From positions 24,458,326 through 24,522,325 of the forward strand of contig NW_020653851.1 in assembly GCF_003589595.1 (NCBI RefSeq): a stretch of DNA of 64,000 nucleotides. Reading direction: 5' to 3'. Source of the stretch: Hyposmocoma kahamanoa (Eukaryota; Arthropoda; Insecta; Lepidoptera; Cosmopterigidae). The translations under genes and the position numbers were made by a program. The notes beneath the pieces are model-generated. The model did not search any database, had not been told where the DNA came from, and saw nothing but the letters and a program-made list of their open reading frames with translations. Positions 56,376 through 64,000 of this stretch are shown here, in pieces; positions within the stretch are counted from its first letter, which is position 1, and each line of letters starts with the position of its first letter.

Positions 56376-57390
56376 CGCGTGGCGCATGCACTTTTTCATA
56401 CGAATGAACCAATTTTGATATCAATTATGCCACTCTTCCGTGACAATCTCTGAAACATATTTTTCATACTCTTCGACAGCCTCTTCAGGTGATGAAAATC
56501 GCTGACCGCGTAACTGGTTCTTAATTTTTGGAAATAAATAAAAGGCACAAGGTGCCAGGTCAGGACTGTATGCAGGATGGCTAATAAAGTCATCGTTATT
56601 CTCCTTCAAAAATTCATTTGTCGGTCTGGCTGTGTGAGAACTGGCATTATCGTGGTGCAAGATGATAAGGCGTTTACGGTTATTTTTACGGAGTTTGTCA
56701 ATAATTTCCGTCAAACAAATGGTCGTGTACCAATAATTACTCACGGTACAACGATTCTCCAAAGTAACAGTAGCCACGTGTCCAGTGTTGTTAATAATAG
56801 AAACAATCATCCGCTTAGAGGCATTTAGCACGCGCGCCACTTTAGTTGGTTTCGGCTCATCTCGAAACTATACGCTCGATTGCTGCTTTGTTTTGGGATC
56901 GTAAATCCATGTTTCGTCATCTATTACTATATCCCACACCAAATTTGACGACCCTTCGTTGAATCTGGTAGGCATCGCATTGTACCAAGAGACGCGATCC
57001 GTTTTTTGAGCCTCGGTCAAATTGTGTGGGATCCACCGAGAGCACAGCTTTTTCACACCCAAATGTTTGTGTAGTATTGATTATATTTGACTTATGGCTA
57101 TGCCTAAAGATGCCTGAATCTCATGGTATATCACATGCCTGTCTGTTTTGATCATACAGCGCACAGCATCGACGTTTTTGTTGCTCACAGCAGTGGACGG
57201 GCGACCGTCACGAAATTCATCACTGAGATTCACTCGACCGCGTTTGAATTCTGCAAACCAACTATAAATAGTCGTCTTGCGTTTTGTCGCCAAAAGCAGT
57301 TTGAAGCTGAGCGAAGCTTCGCTGAGCTGTTAAATTACACTTAAAGTCGTAGAAAATCATACTACGAAAATTTTCACGAGTTAAATCCAA
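56376..57390 (-). pseudogene. Dead mariner transposase
   Basis: Reads from about 57390 down to 56380. The start position (57388-57390) is TTG before DLTRENFRSMIFYDFKC, where family members begin with Met, so the start codon seems lost. A frameshift near 57294 leads into TTIYSWFAEFKRGRVNLSDE, the helix-turn-helix part. After in-frame stops at about 57078, 56863 (TAG where Trp is expected) and 56420, the recognisable parts are WIPHNLTEAQKTDRV, IDDETWIYDPKTKQQSSV, HHDNASSHTA and YSPDLAPCAFYLFPKIKNQL. The residue 35 after the second catalytic Asp is Ala (GCC) instead of Asp, so the triad is broken. The C-terminus stops soon after RMKKCM. I did not find the terminal inverted repeats. Confidence 0.85.
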
Positions 57391-57770
57391 GGTGACGTAG
57401 ACAACCAATTTCTATATGACGCCATAATGTAAAAACAAGTGACAGTTAGATGAAACAAACTGTATTCTACGGCCAAAGACTTCGATTTTTAAATGTTGTA
57501 ATTGCTTTTTAAATATTGTTTATGTAAGTGGCCAGTTCCAGATACTTATAGTGCGCCCTATGTATGTTTTTTTTACGAGAAATACAATAGAATACAGCGT
57601 GCGCGTGCGTGCGTGCGTGCGTGCGTGCATGCGTGCGTGCTTGGGTATGTGCGTACGTGCGTTTATATCAATATTTTATGTTACGAGATAGTTATAACCA
57701 GATTTCAAAATGTATGTATTTATGTTGAGACTATGTAAAATAATTTGCGTTTGTATGGGTGTATGCAAGT
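57391..57770. other. Non-coding; contains a GTGC microsatellite
   Basis: (GTGC)n with small interruptions occupies 57598-57660. Nothing else recognised. Confidence 0.6.
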
Positions 57771-57773
57771 ATA

Positions 57774-59158
57774 TTAACGTGTGAACTTCCCTGACATTAA
57801 ATGTTGCCACATAGAGATTTCACAGTTACAGTAAACGTAACACGCAAAATAGGCGCCTTGACGTCGAGTTGCGGACACCAGCCCGTTACACCAAGTACCA
57901 AGTACCAAGTACAGTAAACGTAAACGTGGACAAACATACCATTTAAAATCAAATAAATAAATAGTCGAAAACGCAACAGATTTCTTACATTTAATAGGTG
58001 TTCTTTCATCTTTTTCTTGAACAGTTTTTTGAGATGGTATGACGTACAGGAGGTGGTATGTTGTTCCAACATCTAGTAGCCTTCCCCGAAAGGCAGCGGA
58101 ACCATGTTGTGGCGTCACAAGGACAAATATCCGTGTTGATCTTGACTTAAATCGAGAATTTACATCAGGAACCCAAGTGAGTTTCTCATACAGATAATCA
58201 GGCATGTGAAATCGAACAACATCAAACAGAAGCCCAGCTAGATGCAAATTCGGGTGCCCATCAATTTTTAGGATATTGGATTTGTTCAAATAGAGGTTGA
58301 CATGGTTTCGACATGGTATGAAGAAACAAAATCGTACGCACGCATTTTGCGCCCACTGCAGCAGTTTGCGCATTCTGGCCAACAGACACGAACCAAAGGC
58401 AGTGAGACAGTAACTAAGTTTGGAGAGTATAAGAGACTCGCTGATGATGAACCCGCAAGTCCAAATTTAAGAAGTTACAAATGTTATAAATAACCTTTAA
58501 TCTAAATAAACAACTACGTACTACTTCAGCTACGTGCTGTTCAAAGCGCAGTCGACTGTCCATAGTAATGCCCAAATTCCGAGCCTCTGACACCAACTCA
58601 ATAGCACTGCCCAGAACCATCGCCTGGGGACAATTTGATGATATATCCTGAATTTGAATCTGTGAACCCATGAACATGAATTTGGACTTGGCAGGATTTA
58701 AAACGAGAGTATTATCACACGACCATGCAGTGAGATGATTTAAATCCTCATTGACTTTAGAAATGGCTACTGCAGTATCTTTTGGTAAGAACGGTAGATA
58801 TAATTGCAAATCGTCTGCGTAAGATGGTACCGTCAGTATCTGAAACAGTTGCCAAGGCCGGCTGTGTAGACAATGAACAAGAGAGGGTCCAAAATTGATC
58901 CCTGAGACATTCCTCTGTCAATCGGACTACAGGCAGATCTCGAGCAGCTACCATCTGGTCTGGGTAATTTTGCCTGTTGAGTGGGAGCAGTGAGATAACT
59001 TTTGAACAATCGCAGGCAGAACTGTCGAATCCATAGTACTTTAACATTAATCGCAATAAATGGACGTTAATTGAGTCGAACGCTCTAGAGTTGTGACGGT
59101 GCGACCTCCTTACATCGTCATTCCACCTTTTTATCACCTTTCTCCGGTTCCTGGTCAC
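57774..59158 (-). pseudogene. RT palm and C-terminal domain of LINE 1
   Basis: Three frames make one protein. First, SRAFDSINVHLLRLMLKYYGFDSS (59140-59020) carries the catalytic AFDSI box. A shifted frame gives PVVRLTEECL/DQFWTL and then, near 58815, the ADD box before LQLYLPFLPKDTAVAISKVN. Next, LTAWSCDNTLVLNPAKSKFMFMG and LGITMDSRLRFEQHV (58414-58809) represent the later palm and thumb. Finally QNACVRFCFFIP, YLNKSNILKIDG and PDYLYEKLTWVPD (57774-58382) form the C-terminal region. Frames of the three parts differ, so at least two frameshifts exist. The element is Jockey/CR1-group and close to the fragment at 29.8-30.2 kb. Confidence 0.75.
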
Positions 59159-59629
59159 TCGTATTTAAATTTAAATTTTGAATTGTTCCATAGCTTTTTT
59201 GCCTAGCATTCTTATTTTGTTTCGTTCCACCGTCTCTCCCTGCTCGATCGCGACAGAGTACGGAGCTAGTTAAAATTCAGTCGCGTCTAATTTTGATTCC
59301 TTTACTAAGTTTATAAAATTTAGTAATCTGAATCATGTGCCAATTTTGATAAGTTTATAACCACTACAGCCTTATCATATACCTATGAATACGTATCTGT
59401 AATTCAGTATAATTAGGTCCTTTTAGGGTAAGTGTCTACTTAATATCTAAATATCCATCAAGTTAGGAAGTGTTTTGTAATAATGTACCTGTTTTCTATA
59501 TATACCTTTTGTTGTTGCCTTCTTTGTTACCTTTTCTTCTCTTTAACCGACTTTAAATAAATTTGTGGATCTGAAGTTTTCTGTTTTACTATCGTGAACC
59601 TGGTCACGGCTTGTTAGGGTTACAACCCT
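59092..59629. mobile_element. 538-bp unclassified insertion inside the LINE 1 RT
   Basis: LINE reading LLDYSK stops at 59638 and resumes as SRAFDSIN at about 59090. The junctions repeat TCTAGAGT (59084-59091) and TTTAGAGT (59630-59637), a likely 7-8-bp target duplication with one change. The insert starts TGTGACGG, has AATAAA at 59556, and has TTACA five bases before its right end. The TG...CA-type termini would suit a solo LTR, but the duplication length and the extra five bases do not. It contains a near-palindrome, TTACTAAGTTTATAAAATTTAGTAA in two halves. Confidence 0.6.
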
Positions 59630-59637
59630 TTTAGAGT

Positions 59638-60180
59638 AGTCCAACAGAACCGAAACGGTACCCTTGCCAGAATCTTGGGACACGAGTACTTCATCGATTA
59701 CGTCCAGAAGCGCAGTATTAGTACTGCGTCCTTTTCTGAAACCTGATTGGTGCTTAGGTAGAATATTGCTGGACTCTAAGTAACATACATTTACAGACTC
59801 ACCACCTTCTCCAAAATTTTAGATAGATAAAGCAAAATGCTTTTAGGCTTCAAGCCCTTTAAGTCATGCGGGTTATTATTTTTGGGAACTGGGCATACCA
59901 AAGCAGATTTCCAGATTTTTTACAATATCAGCAATAATTGTGATTGTGTGTGGGAGTGTTAGTAAAACCATGTCAGCAGTAATTCCATCACATCCCTCAG
60001 CTTTAAATTTATTACCAAGCATAATTTTAGATATCGTATTTTCATCAACAGGGTTTAGGCCAAAGCTAGAACTACAGAATCTGTTAGCTTTATAAAAATT
60101 ACCTCATCATTCACATAATTGGTACCTGGGATACTTTGAAACTGGTTATTAATTGTATCAGGATTATCAAAGTGCATAGG
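59638..60180 (-). pseudogene. RT N-terminal part of LINE 1
   Basis: Reading down from 60180: a FGLNPVDENTISKIMLG-type segment, AEGCDGITADM, WKSALVCPVPKNNNPHDL and LKPKSILLYLSKILEKVV. Last comes the well-kept HQSGFRKGRSTNTALLDVID and SVLLDYSK (59752-59638). These are RT blocks 0 to 2a in the correct order over at least two frames. The next residues (AFDSI) lie beyond the 538-bp insert. The protein is not functional. Confidence 0.7.
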
Positions 60181-60561
60181 TAATAATAATAATATTTATT
60201 TCGTACTTTACATGTGCAGGTTACACAAAATGTTACAAATACTTAAGGACGTACAACATAATTCACAATTATATATGACTTTCCAACTCCTAAACTAGGT
60301 ATTAGACCTTTATTTAAGGAGGAGGAGATTCTCTAAATCAAGGCATAAACATTTTAAGCAATTATGGACAGGTGACAATATTTTGGGTTACAATAGGATT
60401 ATACTACTATACCTACATCAGTACAAGAAAAAGTAATAAATATCTAATCTTCTAAAGTTAATTACTCTCCACGGAATTTAAAATGACGTTATAAGAAGCT
60501 GTTCGGTCTCTTCATAATTTAATGTTAATAACCATGTGGCCAATCTTTGCTTACCTTCGAA

Positions 60562-61945
60562 TTAGCTTACTGTATAAATATGTACAATTTTATTGACCTT
60601 ACTGTAAAGTCTTGAGGTCTGAGCAAGAAATTGACGATTCGTAAAAGCGGTGAGACACTGTACTAGAGGACAGATAAGAGCACTAGATCTGCGTAGAATG
60701 GTCTTTTTGTCCAAAGGTAATGCAGAGTGACGGCGAAGGATAGCACGTAAGATATATAACTGCCTCACTGTAAGAACCCTACAATCTAAGTAAAGTTCTA
60801 TTGTCGGGTAGTCTTTACGCCTAAAAGATATGACGTTAAGGATGGCTCTCTGTGCTCTCTCTAGTTTGAGCAGTAAAGTTTTGTACGTACCTCCCCATAT
60901 AGGTGCATTGCAATAATTTAGTAGACTTTGGCACAACGCCTAGTATACAAGAAGAAGTACATCCGAATCTGCTGAATGCCGTAATTCAAGAAATATGTAT
61001 ATGAGTTTTCTAACCTTGTTACATAGCGATTCAATATGGGGACGCCAATCGAGTTTTTCGTCTACTATCACTCCTAGGTAACGTAGATTAGAAACTTTAG
61101 CTAGGGCTAGACAGCTGCATTGAGTAGAATGGTTTGAGCACTCATGAGCTTTGATAGTTTCACCCACAAGTGTACGATTCGATAGACTCGATGTCGAGAA
61201 ACTGATAACCTTTGATTTTTCTACATTTAGCGTCAGTATGTAGAGGAAAGCCATGTCAAAATTTGAGCCAAGGATGTTTCTGCGCGTACTTTTGCCTTTT
61301 ATCAGTCAGTGTCGTATGCGAATAGAGCGGTATCATCGGCATAGGCAATAATATTACAATTTTCCAAGTAAATTTGGCATAACTCATTAATATAGATTGT
61401 GAATAAGATAGGGCCCAGAAAGCTGCCCTGTGGAACACCAAAATAGAGCCCCCTGCTCATCACTAAGGATTGAATTAATCTTGAAATATTGGGAGCGATC
61501 AGACAAATAATCAGTAAATATATTCCAGTGCAACACCTCGAACTCCAATGCTTTCGAGTTTCGATAGAAGCCTAGCCTAGGAACAGAGACAGTGTCAAAA
61601 GCTTTGGAAAGGTGAAGGAAAATACCATAACATTTCATTTTTTTCCTCTACTTTTTTAACTAATAGGTCGGTAAAATTGGCTACTGCATCTTCCGTGGAA
61701 ATTCCTTTTCGAAAGCCGTGTTAATTTTGAGCAATTATATAGTACTTTGTTAAGTAGGCAACCAAGCTGTCGATCGGAACTCTCTCTAATATTTTAGATA
61801 GACTGCTTAACACCGATATTGGTCTATAGTTTGTGACATTAGCTCTGTCCCCGCCCTTGTATATGGGATGTACAACGGCCCTTTTCAGAGCTCTAGGACA
61901 CTTGCCAGTGCTTAGAATAATAACGCATAGAAACCTAGTCCGCAC
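60562..61945 (-). pseudogene. Reverse transcriptase of LINE 2
   Basis: In order: STGKCPRALKRAVVHPIYKGGD and VTNYRPISVLSSLSKILERV (61910-61745); LSKAFDTVSVPRLGF, the AFDTV catalytic box (61610-61560); a GVPQGS/ILFTIYIN-type region with YADDTAL in a shifted frame (about 61440-61320); LNVEKSKVISFST and SNLRYLGVIVDEKLDWRPHI (61230-61030); NYCNAPIWGGTYKTLL and QRAILNVISFRRK (60920-60830); and a C-terminal region ending at 60562. At least four frameshifts are needed to connect the parts, so it is inactive. Its N-terminal RT block continues beyond the MITE at 62300-62470. Compared with LINE 1 it is a different family. Confidence 0.8.
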
Positions 61946-62299
61946 ACGCTATGTGAGGCAAATTGAAGCGCTCCCAAAGGGCCTGCACGAGCGGGCGGGC
62001 TAAGTCAGGGCTCATGGTCAACTTGCACCGCGAACAGCTCAAGAATTTTAGCTATAAATGACGAAACATGCGGTAAATGAGTGTAAAAATACGTCAGACA
62101 AACATGAAATAGATACTAACGTCTCATTCCACAAGGAAGTAACGCGTTTCAACTTGTATTTTTATATAAATATTCACTAAAACCGAAAATTAATTTCGTT
62201 GCAACGAGACACGAAAATGCCTACATGAATTAGATTTTTGCCTCACTTGTGACAGTTCGTTTGATATGAAACTATCATTCTATGCGTTATTATTCTAAG
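61911..62299. mobile_element. 389-bp MITE, deletion derivative of the 41.6-44.6 kb element
   Basis: Perfect inverted termini start CTTAGAATAATAACGCATAG and are flanked by TGCCAGTG (61903-61910) and TGTAAGTG (62300-62307), an 8-bp duplication with two changes. About 307 bp matches the reverse complement of 44262-44567, and the last ~82 bp matches the reverse complement of 41587-41667. The junction falls at AAAATG/CCTACATG. It interrupts the LINE 2 RT between ...VLTQ and LSTGKCPRA. Confidence 0.88.
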
Positions 62300-63003
62300 T
62301 GTAAGTGATAGTTTTGAGTAAGTACTGCACACGAATTTTTTAGCACTTTGGCAGGGATATTATCCCATCCTACGGCACGGTCATACCTATGTCCAGCTAC
62401 GATGGCATCAACCTGTTCGTAGTCAACTGGGAGAATCACAATGGAATTTTGGTTATCAAAGGATTGAGTTAAACTAAAGGCGGAGGCGTGACCCTTCTAG
62501 ACTTTATTTTGCTAGTGATTTACCTACGTTAGCAAAATATTGATTAACTGTATTTATTGATCTCTCCCCTCTGGTCCACAGATAATTTCAATAATTCAAC
62601 TGGAGATTTATTAGTATATATTAGTTACATAGGTGGTTCCGAGTTCCCCCTAAAAACAGGAAGAATATCACGTTTAAGGTAAGACCACAGCTTTTTTATT
62701 TTTTTTTTAATTATTATTAATATTTCGTGTAAAAGTCCGTTCCGTCTGTTCCGTCCGTTCCGTCTGTTCGCAGTATAACGTAATATTAACAAGGTTTTTT
62801 CACATTTTATACTGTTTTTTATTGGAATCGTCATTAGATTTTTTGAGATTGTTGTGTGCAGTGTTACGCAACTCAATCATATACTTAACATTACTAATCA
62901 GCCATGTTTTGTTTTTATCTTTTACTGTGACTTTCCGTATTGGTGCAAATATGTTAAAAAGTGTAGTCAAAAACAGGTTGAACCATGTCACTGTTTCATC
63001 CAC
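62300..63003 (-). pseudogene. LINE 2 linker and RT start
   Basis: FNIFAPIRKVTVKDKNKTWL followed by NVKYMIELRNTAHNNLKKSN (about 62950-62830) is the usual bridge between endonuclease and RT in these elements. Lower down, VNQYFANVGKSLAK (about 62550-62510) and RAVGWDNIPAKVLKNS (about 62380-62330) give the RT N-terminus. Several frame changes and stops are present. Confidence 0.65.
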
Positions 63004-63591
63004 AGAAGTACATAGCGCCGACCCAAAGATAACGTGTCATTCCCATACAGCCAAAAGTTTAGATGATGTTTTGCAAAATGTAACAAAATGTTCGGGACGT
63101 GGAGCTATTTAGTTGCAATAAAACAAGAAATGACAGATATGTTTTAACGACAATTATAACAGACATTGTAAAAGAAATACCTCCTGAGCAAAAGCTTTGT
63201 AAAAATGGCACAAAGTATTTAGATATGTTTTTCAAGTAGCTTTTAATGAGCCTAAAACAGGTGTCATCTTCGCCGGTTTTTTGAAATAGCGAACTGTTAC
63301 AAAACCTTAGCACGGTCAATTGATTGCCATGTTGTTGGATATACATATGAAACCACCTACAAATAAATTTATATCATATTCGCTTGCTGTCGACGTGTGA
63401 ACCGTTTTAAGGAGAATGTATTAAACAAACGGCCTGGAGAGGTCCGCCCCACACCTCTGTGGAGAGATGTGGAGAAGCGACTCGAGACGTTGGAATGTGC
63501 ATAGTGGTTATTAAACATTCCCTGCCGATCCTCGGCAGCAAATCGGAGTACACTGGAGTGTTTGTGTTGGCTCTCTACTACATGTTCATGT
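63004..63591. other. No firm feature; possibly LINE 2 or LINE 1 upstream sequence
   Basis: LINE 2 homology fades above 63003. Minus-strand frames up to 63346 could be decayed endonuclease sequence, but I see no GDFN or SDH-type box. A plus-strand GEVRPTPLWRDVEKRLETLE reading at 63436-63495 looks non-random but is unassigned. Confidence 0.3.
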
Positions 63592-63649
63592 AATATCATA
63601 AGATTACAAAATATTGTAGTTCTACAATATTTTGTAATCTTATGATATT
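63592..63649. repeat. Perfect 28-bp-arm hairpin, 2-nt spacer
   Basis: AATATCATAAGATTACAAAA plus TATTGTAG (63592-63619) is exactly inverted at 63622-63649, with only TT between. No transposon border is evident on either side. Confidence 0.96.
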
Positions 63650-64000
63650 TGCCTCTATATTCAAAATATGTGATTTATCATAAGTCTTCGGTTGAGACAC
63701 AATACAAGTAATTAATAATCATATTTTTATTTATATACTTAATAATATTATCTTTATTATTAATTTATAATTATTACTTCATTTATATAATATTGTTGTG
63801 CCATATGTCGTTTACGTGCACTTAAAAAACGCTTTATTTAAAATATTAAACGTGAACTGCTGAGAATCACTTTTTTCTTTTTTTGTGTTTCTATATTTTA
63901 TCTTACTGTGTAAAAAGTATGCTTGCTTAGAAAGTGCCTATTTATTCTCATTTTGAAAAGGCCCTCAGTAATTATCGGGCAATAGATCCACAAGCAAACT
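63650..64000. other. No recognised feature
   Basis: AT-rich sequence to the window edge without a motif I can name. Confidence 0.45.

Larger units (their letters stand above)
57771..60180 (-). mobile_element. Non-LTR retrotransposon 1 (host of the nest)
   Basis: Read downward from 60180. RT domain pieces run from a DGITADM block (about 59990) through the palm to the C-terminal domain (57774). It is interrupted by an unclassified insert (59092-59629). Its 5' side is cut by the 3' tail of LINE 2 at 60181. The 3' end near 57771 is approximate. Confidence 0.75.
60181..63003 (-). mobile_element. Non-LTR retrotransposon 2, inserted into LINE 1
   Basis: Its trinucleotide tail (TAATAATAATAATATTTATT at 60181-60200, reverse sense) abuts LINE 1 coding sequence. 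Upward, the 3' UTR, RT domain and the linker before the RT are readable to about 63003. A 389-bp MITE splits it at 61911-62299. A 9-bp GTTCCGTCT-type tandem repeat lies at 62736-62769. Confidence 0.8.

Overview
This window looks like repeat-rich, non-coding nuclear DNA of an insect, most likely a moth or butterfly (Lepidoptera). The reasons are many remnants of Jockey/CR1-group and RTE-group non-LTR retrotransposons, two mariner transposases, several tRNA-headed SINE families, and tails and repeats I recall as common in Lepidoptera. These are a tail with CCCAGCAGTGGGACGTATAA followed by TGATGATGA, an ATGTATGT tail, and an ~450-bp repeat bounded by AACCGAC...GTCGGTT-like ends. The background is AT-rich with isolated GC-rich patches. 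I found no convincing host protein-coding gene, no canonical tRNA or rRNA gene and no CRISPR array. Family names rest on recognition only; no database search was run.

Layout. 1-5.2 kb: the 3' end of a Jockey/CR1-group element, an RTE fragment, a dispersed ~300-bp repeat (called family A here), a perfect 21 x 8-bp array, a SINE and another LINE-like tail. 5.2-5.9 kb: an inverted duplication with 212-bp arms around an AT-repeat core. 6-27 kb: mostly unrecognised intergenic or intronic DNA with GC-rich patches, two MITE-like elements (15.8-16.3 and 18.5-18.9 kb), more family A copies, LINE 3' ends in minus orientation, and a GT microsatellite holding a 10-N gap. 26.7-31.5 kb: a LINE endonuclease fragment, three SINEs, an R4/Dong-like LINE tail, a truncated LINE and an almost complete mariner with one in-frame stop. 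31.5-37.8 kb: little beyond perfect hairpins. 37.8-41.1 kb: family A copies, SINE pieces and a badly decayed reverse transcriptase.

41.5-44.8 kb is the most structured region. A LINE 3' tip is split by a 2,981-bp terminal-inverted-repeat element with a perfect 8-bp target duplication. Inside it lies a foldback-like element with long inverted arms and ~99-bp tandem repeats, and inside that a 5'-truncated reverse transcriptase. A 17-bp terminal relic of the same outer family, flanked by its own perfect 8-bp duplication, sits 235 bp downstream. A 389-bp deletion derivative lies at 61.9 kb within another LINE. 45-57.4 kb holds scattered SINEs, an inverted-repeat element, a decayed reverse transcriptase, an inverted SINE pair and a dead mariner whose third catalytic Asp is Ala. 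57.7-63.0 kb is a nest of two minus-strand LINEs: one inserted in the other, one carrying the 389-bp MITE, and the other carrying a 538-bp unclassified insert.

No genes work together here. The biology is transposon nesting, decay and local rearrangement. The clearest unexplained pattern is a set of near-perfect short hairpins (13-35-bp arms, spacers of 0-6 nt) spread across the window.
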